Numbered from the stretch's first letter, positions 44,516-57,539 are shown. The stretch: DNA of 64,000 nucleotides from Piscicola geometra (GCA_943735955.1 OX030960.1:161894-225893), one strand, 5' to 3'. Notes: generated by a model from the sequence alone, not told the origin. Program-made: numbers and translations.

Positions 44516-46026
44516 GATAGTGTTGATCCCATAGTATTATCAAAATTAGCAACGATAATACATACACCATTATGTAATATTTTTAATAGCTCATTAAATA
44601 GCGGTATAATACCAGGAGATTGGAAATAAGGGGAAATAATACCAATATTTATGAAAGGAGATAAAAAAGAGGTATCAAATTATAGGCCAGTTAGTTTAAC
44701 TAGTATAACCTGTAAACTAATGGAAAAATTAATAAGAAAAAGAATAGAAAAACATATGAATTTAAATGATTTATTTAGCAAAAAACAATATGGTTTTATT
44801 GGAGGACAGTCGACTTCATAATAACTACTAATGGTAATGGATAATTGGACTAGTATTTTAGACAAAGGAGGGGTAATCGATGTTATTTACACTGATTTTA
44901 TGAAAGCATTTGATAAGGTACCGCATAAAAAATTTATATATAAATTAGAAAATTATGGAATTGGTTATAAAACATGCAGGTGGATAAGTAATTTTTTAAA
45001 TGATAGGGTACAGAGGGTTAATGTTAATGGTGTTAAATCACAATGGGTAAAAGTAAAAAGTGGCATTCCCCAAAGATCAGTCTTGGGTCCATTATTATTT
45101 GTTTTATTTATCAACGATCTGCCAGAGAGAGTGAGTTCACATATATTTATGTACGCTGATGATTGTAAAATATATCAGCAAATTAATGAAATAGAGAACC
45201 AAACAAAGCTACAAGAAGATATAAAAAAAGTAGTGGAATGGAGTGTGCAATGGGACCTGAGACTTCATCCATATAAATGTAAACTATTGCAGATATACAA
45301 AAATAAAAAGGAAGAAAGAGTTTATTCTATGCAGGATTATGAAGGAAGCCAGGTAGTTTTAGAAAGTATAGAGTATGAAAAAGACCTTGGTGTAATAGAC
45401 AAGAATTTAAAATTCGATATCCACATACAAAACCAAGTTAATAAAGCTAACCAAATATTAGGACTAATAAGAAGAACGTTTAAATTTATTGACACAAAAA
45501 CATTTAAATTATTATTTAAAAGTATAGTTAGGCCCCATCTAGAATACCTTAGCAGTGTATGGAGTCCTTCATTAAAAAATCAAATTTACTGCATAGAAAA
45601 TGTACAAAGAAGGGCTACAAAAATGCTACCTTATCTAAAAGACAAGAATTGCAACGATAGACTTAAAGTAATTAAGTTGCCAACATTAAAATACCGAAGA
45701 CTTCGAGTGGACATGATCGAAACCTATAAAATACTTAATAATAAATATGACAGTAAAATAACGGAAAATATTTTCACACTTAATACAAGGCAATCAAGAG
45801 GAAATTCACTAAAATTATCAAAAAAACAGTGCCAATAAAAAACAAGAAATTTTTTTTATACACATAGAGTGCTAACAGTTTGGAATAGTTTGCCTGATGA
45901 GATCGTAAAAGCTGAAAATACAGATAAATTTAAAATAAAATTAGATAAATACTGGGAAAACCATCCCATGATGTACAACTATAAGTGCGACTATGACATA
46001 ATAGTAAAAAATAATTTATATACATA

Positions 46027-46959
46027 AACATAAATATATATATATATTTTATATAATAATTATTATTAGATATATATGTGTTTTTTTTGTTTTTTAAAAA
46101 ACCATTTAGAGGTCAGAAGATCTGCGTGGTTTTAACTCCCTAAACTAAAACTATAAATAGCTCAGTAACTACTGCATTGTTTATGATTACATGTCTGTAT
46201 ATGTTTATCTAACAACTAATAATGGTAACCCCAAAACGGATTTTCTATAATTCTGAATAGATTAAGGTTCATGTTTCAAAACATTTGGCATTTCAAATTA
46301 ATTACTTTTCTAAACTATGAAACCATTTAAATCGGTAAAATTAAGCCATTGTTGAAACATTTAAAGAAATAATCTGAAATTAGTGAACTTTGTGAAGAAA
46401 ATATTCTTAAATCATTGAATTTTGTTTGGAAAATATTCTTAAATCATTGAATTTTGTTTGGAAAATAATCTGAAATTAGTGAACTTTGTGAGGAAAATAT
46501 TCTTAAATCATTGAATTTTGCTAAGAAAATAGTCTGAAATTAGTGAATTTTGTTTAATGTTTAATAATCATGAGAAATGTAAAAAATACTCATGAAAAGA
46601 GCTTAATGAACATAAACCCACCTATATTCTCACTATTTTAACAAAGCAAATCTTCTGTTATAAATGTACTTCAAACTATAAAAAACAAATTATTCTATGA
46701 AAAAATTAAACTCATATCTTACACAACTTTACTTTCATGTAATTCACCAAAGAATGTATTTGAAGTGAAACTTTAATTATAAAAGTTCAATACCAAAAAA
46801 ATACTTGAACTAATTTCAACCATTATAAAAACTTAAGATGGTCTTGTGAGACTTCAATTAAATATTATTATTATGAATTCAATACTTTAAAAAAATTAAT
46901 AAAATATTAAATCAATCAAATTGCCAATCTCTTCAAATAATCAAAACAGAAAATGAAAG
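46027..46959. other. AT-rich region with a short tandem duplication
   Basis: At 46380-46555 alternating units AATCTGAAATTAGTGAA and TCTTAAATCATTGAATTTTG repeat three times each. Otherwise no supported feature. Confidence 0.6.
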
Positions 46960-47405
46960 GATCCATGAAATTTTTCCTCTCATACTATTGTTCAATCTAA
47001 TCATAGTCGTAGCTTAGGATCTATTTCTGACTCAAAACTAACCTTATCAAACCAAATTCTATTTGTTACTAAATCTTGCTATTTTCATCTCAGAGGTATT
47101 AGACAATTATTACTTTACTTAGATGACCCTTCTTTAAAGATGTTAGTTTCTGCACTTTTTCTATCTCGAATTGAATATTGTAATTCACTCTATTATAATT
47201 TACTTGAAAGTACTTTAAAACCATTTTAATTATGCAGCTAGAATCGTTAGCCGTTCTCCTATTTATCATCACATTATGCAGGTCCATATATTTGGAACTC
47301 ATTACCTCCTTATTTAACTACTTCTTAATCATTATTTACTTTTCGTAAAGATCTGAAGACATATCTGTTTAACAAATTCATTTACGAGCGCTTTTGAATT
47401 TGAGG
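46960..47405 (+). pseudogene. LINE C-terminal remnant
   Basis: The plus strand reads LGSISDSKLTLSNQ, SRIEYCNSLYYNLLE and, after stops, WNSLPPYL then TFRKDLKTYLFNKF and a stop, the RT-thumb and tail of an L2/CR1-type LINE. It contains several stop codons. The 3' tail AGAGCGCTATAGAAATTG resembles the one near 54014. Confidence 0.8.
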
Positions 47406-47638
47406 AAAGAGCGCTATAGAAATTGATTTAATTGATTGAAAATGAATCAATGACAGATGCTCTTCAAACATTTTTGAGTTTGAGTCATGAGTAGAAGAGT
47501 CATTCTGAAGACAGTCTGACCTTCATCTGCAGAGCTCATTTTCCTGGTGAAGTAGGTAGCCAGTGGGTGCTTGCAAGCTTTGCACTAGTGTTCAATCTGA
47601 AGCCCTAGCACTTCTTCCTCCAGATTATTCATGTTTTC

Positions 47639-48908
47639 CAGTGTTGTTACAGTTAACTGTAACTGTAACTGAAATGGTAAATTAACTGAAAAATATGATT
47701 CAGTTAGCTGTAACTTTAACTGTAACTGTAATTCAATGCATAACTGTAACTGAAATAGAAACTGAAAAACAAGAATACTAACTGAATAGTAACTAAAAAA
47801 CATCTACTTAAAAAATGGGAAGCGCTACAAGATAAAACATTGGCGGATTCACGTTTTTGAGCAATATTACGATTAATTTATTTTATTCTTCGAGTCCGAT
47901 TATATTAATTTAGTGTTTTACATAGTTACTTTTTTTGACCAGTTGAATTATACAAATTTTTATGAAATTTTTAAAGTTAATAGCGGCAGAAAACAAGAAA
48001 ATGGCGTATGGGCCTATTTTATTTACGAAGCTTCATGCGACAAAAGCGAATGTCAGATTTCAGAAGAGGATGATAATGATAAGAAGAAAGTTACCAGGCA
48101 ACACACTGTAGTTGATAATTATTAACGTATTTACATTTTCAAATATTATTTACCAAGTTATGAGCATAATTTATAAGCCATTTAAATAATTTCAATTAAA
48201 CAAACGTAAATATATGCAATTTCTATTATTTAGGTTCAGAGAAAATGATTTATTTGATAAAAGAATATAAGAACAATGTAGAAGATCGAATTCGTAAAGA
48301 TCTTTAAACTGGACATCGCGTTGTCATTAGCATGGATTGCTGGACTAAGAAGGGTCTTACACTTTCATGTCTCGGGACCTCAGCATCCTTTTATAATCCA
48401 TCAATTCGTCGTGCGATTCAGGTCTTGCTAAATGTTCATTCTGTTTTTCACCCACATACAGGAGAAATGTTAGCACTTAAATTATTGAGTACCCTAGATT
48501 ATTAGCTTCATTTGCGCAAGACATTGTTTCAGCTCCCGGTTCACAGGCGTATGTGGAAAGGGTGTTTTAAGTGTTCGGAGACCTAACTGCAAGGGAAAAA
48601 ATCGCCTCAGCAAAAATCTGGAATTTAAGACATTTATGAAAATTAACAGCGTATATTATGAATAATATATTTATATATCTTTTAAATAATTTGACTTTTA
48701 AGCATTAATTTTAGCTGTATTAAAAATAAAAATTCATTTTTCCCCATCTTGATTAACTGTAACTGTAACTAACAAAAATAACTGAAACTGAAATAGTAAC
48801 TGAAAAATTAAAATTTGCATAACTGTAACTTGAATAGTAACTGAAAAATTAAATTTTTCATAACTGTAACTTGAACTTGAACTGAAAAATCCGAACTGGA
48901 AAATCACT
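47639..48908 (+). mobile_element. hAT element with CAGTG ends and GTAACTGTAACTG subterminal repeats
   Basis: Termini CAGTG and CACTG are flanked by near-identical 8-bp repeats ATGTTTTC and ATGTCTTC (47631-47638 and 48909-48916). Both subterminal regions consist of AACTGTAACTGTAACTGAAA-type repeats over about 170 bp. It keeps transposase fragments in the plus orientation. Confidence 0.85.
47913..48640 (+). pseudogene. hAT transposase remnants (BED finger, DWTKKG core, hATC)
   Basis: In 47913-48125, RKQENGVWAYFIYEASCDKSECQI resembles a BED zinc finger. About 48330-48470 reads VISMDCWTKKGLTLSCLGTS then FHPHTGE, the first-aspartate region of the hAT core. About 48488-48640 gives EYPRLLASFAQDIVSAPGS and VERVF then a stop, a decayed hATC domain. 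The centre of the core is deleted. Confidence 0.8.
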
Positions 48909-48916
48909 GATGTCTT

Positions 48917-49900
48917 CTATTTGTCAAGGAATGGCCGCAGCCAACCAATGTTTTTTTCCATGAAAATCTCTTCTTGAAGACTTTTTATCCAATTCTACCT
49001 TTTTAAAATAAGTTTTTCACGTATGGCGAATATATTAAATTATTTTAGTTCGTTAGACAGCTATTCTGAAAAAAAGAATTTAAACTCTTTTTTATTAATT
49101 TTAAACATTAAAAAAATATTTTAGAATTTTTTATATTTTATTTTTACAGGATTTTTTAAATTTAAATTTTTTTTATTTTTAGGATTTTTTATATTAGTCC
49201 ATTTTTTTTGTAAAAGGACTTTAAGGATTAAGTTAACTTTAGTCCATATATTTTGTTAATATTTACTAATATTTTATTTGTCGTCTATGCTACATGTTCT
49301 TTGCTTATGTTTATGTTGGTGTTTTTTTCGAGTCTTATTTAAACGTCTCCCCTGCATTGGTAAAAAAAATATGAAAATAATATATGGCAACGCATTACGC
49401 CATAGCGGTTGCTTTTGAAGATAAAAAAATTAGTTATCAATTTTTCTAGAAAATTATCTGAATTGACATGAATATTTTACTTTAATTAGTTTAGTAAAAT
49501 TATTTTATATGAAAAAAATAGTTTTTTATAATTTAAACATTTATAATTTTTTTTTTTAATTTCGGCATTTGAAGTAGAGGAGAACGGGGCTGTGTGTTAT
49601 AGGGGTTGTATGTTACAAGCTTAATAACTTTATATTAAAAAATACTCATTGTATTCGTGTTCTAAAATATTTTATAGTCTTTTTTTTTGGAAGACCTTAG
49701 TAAGATTGTTTATTTCGGGTTATTACTTTTAACTTTTTTCAAATAATTATTTCCTTTATTATATCTCGATGAACTGAAAAATAATGAAAACAAGTTGTAT
49801 TCTAAATAATTTTAAAAAAAGGTATTTCAAACAAAAAATCTTTGAAATAGGTTGTATTGTATCAGAATATTTATAAGTGCCATTTATATAAATCTCAATA
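48917..49900. other. AT-rich region without recognised gene
   Basis: Contains one isolated TTGAAGACTTTTTATCC unit near 48974, related to the 16-bp array at 20815, and otherwise T-rich low-complexity sequence. Confidence 0.4.
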
Positions 49901-51202
49901 GCGCTCTAACCGTTAATTTCATGCCCTATACAATGAAAAAAATACGTTTGCAGCATATTCTTAAACATGTTAATTGCTAAACCCGGCTGACGCAATTGAT
50001 TTGGCAGGCTGTTCCATACAAGAGGGCCAGACACAGAAAATTGTTTTGCCCCTATTTTTAAACGTGTGGGTGGAACAGCCAAGTAGTTCACCTCATCAGA
50101 ACGCACTCAATAGGGTTGCAAAGTGTTTGTTTTCAAAGTGCACCTATCCATAAGGTATTTTGGTGCACGTCATTTAAGCACTTATACATCAACACGCATA
50201 TCTTAAAATTAATTCGCTTTTCAACTCTCAACCAATGGAGTTCCTTAAAAATAGGTGTGACATGCTCATATTTGTATGCGCCAACTACAACTTTAGCAGC
50301 ACGATTCTGAATGGACTGAAGCATATTAATCGATCTCTCAGGTAAACCCCAAAAAAGACTGTTGCAGTAGTCCAACCGAGAGTGAATGAACGCATGTACC
50401 AGACCTTGTGTGGTAGCAGTAGTTAATGACCTTCTGATTGACATTAGTTTGAGCAGCTGAAAAGAACATGTGCCGGTCAAATGCTTAATGTGTTCACTCA
50501 TTGTTAGTTTTTTATCAAAAATAAAACCCAGATTAATTGTTTGAGAGGATAGTTCAATACTTTCGCCATCAATAACAACATGGTCTACCTCAATCTTAGA
50601 AAGCTGCTGCCAAGTGCCTATCGGTAGTATTTTGGTTTTGCTTTGATTTAGCTTTAATCGATTTGCTGACATCCATAAATCGATATTTCACAAACATCTT
50701 TCTAACTTATCATTTGAATTCTGAAATTCACAAAAGGAACAACTAACAATCAACTGTATATCATCAGCATATGAATGAGCCAAAAATCCAAAAGATTCAA
50801 TAATTTTAAAACATCTGAAGTATACAAAAGAAAAAGAATCGGACCAAGAACAGAACCCTGTGGTACACCATGTGTTATAATATGATTTTTAGACAACTCC
50901 CCTTTATAAGAAACTTGTTGTGAACGATTAAATAAATATGATTCGAACCATGAATAAACAATCCCAGTTATTCCGGAACTGCGACTAAGTCACTCCAATA
51001 GAATACTATGATCAACACAGTCAAACGCTGCACTTATGTCCGAAAATGCCAATATTGATGTCTCATTTTTATCCATAGTGGCATATAAGCTAGAAAGTAC
51101 TTGTAACAAAGCAGTCTCAGTGGAATGCAACTGCCTGTACCCTGATTGGTACACAGGCAATAGATTATTAAAAGTCAAATACTTTAAGAATTCCTTAGCT
51201 AC
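49900..51202 (-). pseudogene. LINE reverse transcriptase, 5'-truncated by hAT family B
   Basis: Minus-strand RT from AKEFLKYLTFNNLLPVYQSG through SDISAAFDCVDHSILLE, GVPQGSVLGPILFLLY, SYADDIQL (catalytic YADD kept), SRLDYCNSLFWGLPE and the C-terminal VSGPLVWNSLPNQL. Frames at 50990-51205, 50133-50672 and 49906-50106 are separated by indels. Its upstream part is cut at 51203 by the left terminus of a hAT. L2/CR1/Jockey-type. Confidence 0.87.
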
Positions 51203-53165
51203 CATGGGCGGCGATCCTTGGAGATTCTGACCCCACTTTTTTCCTATTTTTTAATTCACAAATTTCTATTTTTATATGAGCATAATCGTCAACCATGGCA
51301 TAAAAGTGAATGTTTATACAGTAATACATTGTGAGTATGTGTAGTTATAGTGATAGCTGTCTAAAACAAAAATATTCTTTGCTTTCTTAAATACTCTTTT
51401 TTTTTTAAATCTCTATGGCGTAGGCGGGAATCCTGAAGAGATCTTGGGGTCCACCTTTACAAGAACCCCCTCACTCTTTTAAAATACACATTTCTCAACT
51501 CTCATTTTAATACGAGCCTAATCGTCAACCATGGGATAAAAAATGCTAAGACAGTAATACATTGTGAGTATGTATGGGCAGCGATGCTAGGGGGGTCCTG
51601 GGGTCCATCTTAATATGGACCCCCCTCAGTTTTTCAAATACAATAATTTATCAACTCCTATCTTAATACAAGCATAATCGTCAACCATAGCATAAAACAG
51701 AATTTTTATTCAGTAATCTATTTTGGGTAGGCGTAGTTATAGTGATAGCTGACTGAAGCAAAATTATTCTTTGCTTACTCAAATACTCATCCACCCACTC
51801 TTCTTTTTATATTTATGGATTTAAATTAATGAATTATATTGAGAAAAAAATAAATTTATGACTTTCAAATTTTCGCAAGCAGACATTCAGGATACTTTTC
51901 AGAAAACATTGGTTCACTTTTTGCAAGCAGACAGATTAACATTTTTATTTAAAAAATCATTCATATTGTGCTACTTATTTAGCATGGGCGATGTTCATAG
52001 GGGGATTCTGAGATCCACCATAAATCAACCCTTTCAATTTTTTAGATGAAGCAAAGTTAATGAATTTCAAAAGTCTTCGAACATTAACTATAGTTGGGGT
52101 TAAATCAAACTACAAGTTTCATATCACATGACTGCAAAAATGAAATGCTGATGCTTTTAGCTCATTCTATCTCTAGAAACATAGTGTGTACTGTTAATGC
52201 CGAATCATGCCAGTTTGGTGTTGTGGTTGACGTCACACAAGACTGCAATGGGTTAGAGCAGGAATTGATATGCATTCGTTTTGTTGATGAAGCTCTAAAT
52301 GTTAATGAACAGTTTATTGGTTTATTCAGCCCACCAGATACGATCGGAAAAACATTATCTGCTGTAGTAAAAGATGTTTTGATCAGAATTATGCTACCCA
52401 TAGAAAACCTCAGAACTCAGACTTATGACGGCGCTGCTAACATGAGCGGCCGATATAATGGTTGTCAGGCTATTATCAGCAGTGAGCATCCGCTTGCATT
52501 GTTTTTCCACTGTTCTGCACAGTGTGCAAATCTTGTTGCCCAGCACACAGCTGCCGCAAATCCCTTTGTGAGCAATTCATTTCAGTTTGTCAAAGAGTTA
52601 GGTGCCTTGTACAATCGTTCAGGGAAGGTCAAAAGCAGTTTAGTGATGTTTAGTGTCTCTTATAATTGACTTGCCTGATGAGCCACTGAATGAAAAGTGA
52701 AGTATACAAATTCTTTGACCTAGAAGATGGCTGACCAGAGTATCTGCAGTGTCTTCTGTGCTTGAAAATTATGAAGTGGTACTTGTTAGCTTGGAATCAT
52801 TTGCTTCTATTGGTACTGCTGATAAAACAGCTAAAAAGGCTCGAGGCTTTTTTTCAACAGGGCACTACTGCACTGGCCCCCAAGATAGTTTTTTTAGTGT
52901 TTTCACTTCTGGAACAGTTAAACTAGTCATTGCAATTAGCAAGTGCCAAGGTCAGTGGAATGGTTGCAGCGACTGATTCAGTTGTGCAAGAATTGCGTCA
53001 CCTACGATCAGATGAACAGTTTAACGCCATTTTCAGAGATTTCAACAGTATGGTTTTGGCATATGATCTCGAGCCGATTGCTGTACCTCGGGTACTAAAG
53101 CCGCCACAAAAGTATTGTGGGCTGGACCCAGCTTATGTAGCAACAACACAAGAGGAACATTATCG
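51203..53165 (+). mobile_element. hAT transposon (family B), copy 2, 3'-truncated
   Basis: Left end CATGGGCGGCGATC corresponds to the right terminus of copy 1, followed by the same GGGGTCC subrepeats and CGTCAACCATGG units. It lacks the nested family C hAT, so it shows the uninterrupted site (TCTCTAGAAACATAGTGTG). Similarity to copy 1 ends at 53165, where a GACAAAAAGTCACG array begins. Confidence 0.88.
52094..53165 (+). pseudogene. hAT transposase (family B) fragment
   Basis: Frame 52094-52669 starts at MGLNQTTSFISHDCKNEML and includes QFGVVVDVTQDCNG and TYDGAANMSGRYNG. It also gives the correct CANLVAQHTAAANPF segment that is frameshifted in copy 1. Later frames 52749-52976 and 52930-53165 carry VSSVLENYEVV and PRVLKPPQKYCGLDP. 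The dimerisation domain is lost with the 3' end. The gene is broken in at least three places. Confidence 0.85.
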
Positions 53166-53775
53166 ACAAAAAGTCACGGACAAAAAGTCACGGACAAAAA
53201 GTCACGGACAAAAAGTCACGGACAAAAAGTCACGGACAAAAAGTCACGGACATTATGTGACGGACAAAAAGTCATGGACATTGTGTGACGGACAAAAAGG
53301 CACGGACAAAAAGTCACGGACATAATGTGGCAGGCATAATGTCACGAACAAAAAAGGAACGACAAAATGTTGTGAGTATCGGTAAATGAATTACGCTCAA
53401 AAAATTATATTTAATTGTAGTTCTTTTTCTTTTCAATATTTTTAATCGCTATCGTCATTTACGCATAGATTCGATTACCAAAGTCTTAAAATTGATTTTA
53501 ATTCAATAATTATTATTTTTAATGGCTTCAACTTAATGAATGGTGCCCTTAGTTCTGAAGATGATTAAAAAAAAGAAGTCTTTCGTATTTATTGCTCGAA
53601 AGAATTCAAGTACCATCGAAGTTTAACGACACTTTAGTAGCATTTAAGCAGCAAGAATGTGTTTTTGTCTAATAAAATCCAACAAAGTCAAGTCAAAACG
53701 TGGCCGGACAAAATTTCCTTGCATCCTATACGTGAAATTTTTCTCGTGACATTTTGTCCAACCACGCAGTGAACC
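53166..53775. mobile_element. Possible element with iterated 14-bp end (GTCACGGACAAAAA)
   Basis: 53166-53345 is about a dozen units of GTCACGGACAAAAA with CATTATGTGACGGA variants. About 53748-53766 has one inverse unit, CTCGTGACATTTTGTCC. Between them is 400 bp of AT-rich sequence without coding capacity. The asymmetric copy number and absent TSD keep this tentative. Confidence 0.5.
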
Positions 53776-54321
53776 AGGTGAGCTGCGACAAAAGAAAAAA
53801 AACCTTCCACAACAACAACAGTTCCAGTGTTGGCAAGGACTTTTCCTTCACCTACTGCTGCATCCTCAACACCAGTGTCAAGAAGATTAATAAAAATGGT
53901 AATTATGTTTTGTGGTTTTGAAGATGATGTGGTGATGATTATGCTGTAGTAGGAATGCTGGTACTGTGGTGATGATTAATTTTTATTTAATAAATTTATT
54001 TTAAAACAAATTTAAAGCGCTATATAAATAGTTTTGGTTGGTTGATTGATTAAGTTTGGTCTTTCCAGCACTGATCTGCATGCCATAGGCTGAAGAGTAA
54101 GCTTATAACATTTTTGCAGCCTTATAATCGGATATTTTAAAAGATGAGTTTTTATGTAAAAACGCTAAAATAAACCGTCATTTAAGATTTTATTTAAAAA
54201 ACTTCACACCCCAACTCAAATACTGTTTGAAAATACGGCGACATAGTAAAAGTCGGGTATGTTTTAATTGATGACTTTAATATAATATAAAACATAATTC
54301 AAAAATATTATTTAAAAAATA
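53776..54321. other. Mixed region with LINE 3' tail
   Basis: About 53850-53907 reads DFSFTYCCILNTSV then KKINKN between AAG and a GTAATT donor, a possible but unidentified exon. About 54014-54030 (AAAGCGCTATATAAATAG) is a LINE-type 3' tail like the one near 47405. Confidence 0.35.
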
Positions 54322-54733
54322 TAAAGCTGTTTCACGATTAAAAATTTAATCGCCGTTAATCTTTCGATTAAAATTTTTAATCAGACGTTAATCGTATTTT
54401 AACGCAATGTTTTTAGCATATTTGACATTACTAAAAAAACAGTATTTAAACATTTTTTCTTACAAATTTAATAAAAATTTTATCTGACATTTTTTATAAC
54501 AAGTAATCCATATTTAAAAAAATTAAAAAATCCATAAATGATAAAAAATGCAATTGTCACACATCCATTTTGAGCCAGTTACTCGAGCAAACATGTTTTT
54601 CTTGCTAACTATGTGTCCTGACAAGCTGAATAGACGTTCACATGGAACTGTACTTGCAGGAGATGACAAGTAATTTCTTGCCAATTTTGCAAGAGTCGGA
54701 TATGTTCCTTCACGTTGTTGCCACCAAACAAGA

Positions 54734-54990
54734 GGAGCGGGGATGGCTTAGTTGGTAGACGTCGGACTTGCAGCTTAAAGGTTGCCAGTTCGAATCCTTG
54801 GAAGCAACCGTGAACTATCATATACCTTGTGTATATGATACGGTGTTTGCGACGTATGCATTGAGAGATGTGCACGTCGTGCGGAGTGGCGCCTTGGCGC
54901 ATAAGAACCATGGTTCTCAGAACCATTGTAACATGGCATGCGTCTGTCAGGCTGTAAATAGTATAGACCAAAAAAAAAAAAAAAAAAAAC
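54734..54990 (+). mobile_element. tRNA-derived SINE, copy 2 (intact)
   Basis: Begins GAGCGGGGATGGCTTAGTTG (A box), continues GTTGCCAGTTCGAATCCTTG (B box at tRNA spacing), then the shared body and a 20-base A tail after GTATAGACC. The host hAT sequence without the SINE is visible at about 2890-2925 (CCACCAAACATGAGGACAAC), so the insertion point is known to within a few bases. Confidence 0.9.
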
Positions 54991-55564
54991 TTTTAAAGCC
55001 TACTTTAGATTTTTTTTTATAACGTTTAATGATTGACTTAGTAATCATTGAGGTATCTTCATTTTCAGAATCTGAAGTTACATATGTTTGTAGTCTGTAT
55101 AGTTTTTGAGGTTTTATTTTTTTTCTTATAGTTTCTAATGAATAGGGGTCTAATGATGTGGCAATTCTTGACCATTGGATATTCTGATTATTCATTCTCT
55201 GCTCCAATTTGGGAAGAAATTATGTGTGTGAAACGACATAAGCTGGATCATCTTCTGAAGTGCATATTTTTTTGTAAAGTGACAAATTGCAAGTAACGCT
55301 ATTGAACATTTCAAGTATTTTTCACTCCCTAGAAGTTCTGTTGCAAATCTTAAGGAATTAGAAGTTTTTCTGATGAAAGGCAATTTTTTCCATTTGTTTG
55401 TTGACTGTAAATTAGTAGTGTTTGTGTTCATTAGCTGACTATGTAACCAAAACAGCAAAGTTTAATTGGATAAGTTTTAAATGCATTAAAATTTTTAAAT
55501 GCGTTAATTTTTTTTAATGCGTTAATTTTTTTTAAATGCGTTAATTATTTTAAATGCATTAATT

Positions 55565-55745
55565 TATTAAAAATTCGTTAAAATATTTAACGGCGTTAAA
55601 ATATTTAACGGCGTTAAAATATTTAACGTCTTTAAAATATTTAACGGCGTTAAAATATTTAACGTCTTTAAAATATTTAACGGCGTTAAAATATTTAACG
55701 TCTTTAAAATATTTAACGGCGTTAAAATATTTAACTGCGTTAAAA
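55565..55745. repeat. 18/36-bp repeat in the hAT subterminal region
   Basis: About ten units of TTAAAATATTTAACGGCG alternating with TTTAAAATATTTAACGTC. Possible transposase-binding iteration in this copy only. Confidence 0.88.
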
Positions 55746-55818
55746 ATTGTAACGTTCGTTAATTGATTAACGCGTTAATCAAAAGTTAACGTAGATTAAA
55801 GCACAGCTCTAAAAAATA

Positions 55819-57085
55819 GAATAATTTGTTTGATAAAATGAGTTCCAAATGGAATGTTTTAGACCTTCTACACTTTATTTTTGCTACGGTTTTAATCGCT
55901 CTTCCCGCTCAAGTGTTTGTGTTTCGATTGCTGTATTGTTTCGATTCCACTGTTTCTTTAAAATTTTATGTTCTTTTTTTGTGTTTTTTCAAACCGATTT
56001 CTAATTTTTCATAATTGTTTTCATTATAAAAATGGTCACTAAACCTAAAATCAAACTAAGCTCCACAAATCAATTCACAAACTTGAGCAAGCAGTTCTCG
56101 TCGATTCGGAAGAAGAAGAAAAGTAAGTAAAGAATATATTGTTTTAGGTCCCATCTTAGGTAAGACTTTAAAATTAATGAAAGAAAATGATCGATCGGAA
56201 TTATATTCCCAATTCATTTAAAAACTACATATCGTAGCGCCATTGATGTTTTTACATTTTCCTTTTAAATTATTTTGTTAAAAGTCTTTTTTAAGATTTT
56301 TAGAGTTATCACTAAGTTTTTTAACAAAGTCATAGTATAAGCTATCAAAAGTTGTTTTTCCACCAAGATTGCACTCGATTTAATGCCTTAGGACTAAATA
56401 TAACACATAATGTTGACACTCTATGTACTGAAGTATGACGATGTCTTTCTCTTAGAATTTTCTTTGGATTAGAACAACAACTCAAGTTTTACTCCAGTAT
56501 TGATATTTTTAGTATCACAGATTATCACTTCAATACTTTCCCACAAATGGTATTGTTCTAACACTTCAGTTATTTCATTTTATTACAGTTTTTCTATCAC
56601 TAAAGGTTAGTGCTGCTAGATGATCTTCACGATGCTGATTTTAAAAACAACTTTCTTGTTATTTTTTTATTGTCAAAGTGAAGAGTCCAATTTTTTTTCG
56701 AAGTTTTGCTGTATTTCCTGTGATTCTCCAACAGATGCCTTATACATTGTTTTGTATATTGCAGGTTGAGTTGGTGGAAGGAAAACCACTTGTTCAGGTA
56801 GTTGTTCCAAAACTCTTGCTGATTTGAAAGAACTTAAATTAGTTCAAATATTTACAAAAGAATTAATGATATTCAAAGAACTAATATTTTGTCGTTTCTA
56901 TTATACCGCACTTCAATGAAATGTTTCAATCGGTGTTCGTTGTGTGGTTTTTATAAAGAAAAAGCAAAAAAGGACTAAATATTTTATATTGAAACTATTT
57001 CTCATTATTTAAAATTTCCCGAAAATTAAAATCTGATAAAAAGTAGAAATTTTATAAGCCAACTGGAGAGGTATTGTCTAAACAC
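55819..57085. other. AT-rich region without recognised gene
   Basis: Small open frames (for example 55826-56014) are hydrophobic T-rich sequence without family resemblance. Nothing else is supported. Confidence 0.4.
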
Positions 57086-57089
57086 TCAA

Positions 57090-57300
57090 CCAAGCTTTTC
57101 CGCTTTTTTTCACTTCCCGCTTAACGTCTATGTCATCGGTGAATCGTAGATTTTTAATCTTTCTTTCGCCAATGTTCTTTCGTGGTTTCCTAGAGCTTCA
57201 GTCGTGATTCTTTCTAGGAAGATGTTGCAAAGAGTGGGAGAAAGGAAACAACCCTGCTTCACTCGCACCGGGGTTCTGAACCAGGGGTCCTACATTTGAG
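57090..57300 (-). pseudogene. LINE reverse transcriptase remnant
   Basis: The minus strand reads TPVRVKQGCFLSPTLCNIFL then TTEALGNHERT and a degenerate FADD region (YDSPMT), a short RT palm piece from a LINE different from those above. Confidence 0.75.
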
Positions 57301-57539
57301 ACATGTCAATTGCGTTGTCAATTAGAATCCAATTTGGATATTGAAAAGTGAAGATTGATGCTGTTGTTTTATTGAGTCAAATGAAAAAATTAAACGGTAA
57401 TTAGCAGATCGCTTAAATGTAAATTCGTTCATTCAAATGAATTTGCATGAATTTGTCAATTTGGAATAGATCAAGTCAATGTTCAAATACATATGAGTTA
57501 TACAAATAAAAGCGTATATTCATACAATTTCACTCATAT

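Larger units (their letters stand above)
39670..46026 (+). mobile_element. CR1/Jockey-like LINE, split by a DNA element
   Basis: Non-LTR retrotransposon. First half (39670-41234) encodes the APE-type endonuclease: YTNADSFINKLDEF, MITEV, GCIYRS, TGNFNLPGI, LLDLILTN, KSDH. The second half (44516-45838) resumes with DSVDPIVLSKL and has the RT palm (YTDFMKAFDKV, GIPQRSVLGPLL, FMYADDCKIY) and C-terminus. The GDFN block reads GNFN, replacing a catalytic aspartate. Stops occur near 44629 and 44820. It is separated by the 3.28-kb element at 41235-44515, whose TSD GATAGTGT repeats LINE codons. The tail is AT-rich to about 46070. Confidence 0.88.
54322..55811. mobile_element. hAT element (family A), copy 3, with SINE insertion
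   Basis: Ends TAAAGCTGTTTCACG and GCACAGCTCT are flanked by AAAAAATA-type 8-bp repeats (54314-54321 and about 55811-55818, alignment ambiguous by 1-2 bases). On the minus strand about 54600-54725 encodes YPTLAKLARNYLSSPASTV and PCERLFSLSGH, a hATC fragment. Near the right end (55565-55745) TTAAAATATTTAACGGCG units are tandemly repeated. A SINE interrupts it at 54734. Confidence 0.85.
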
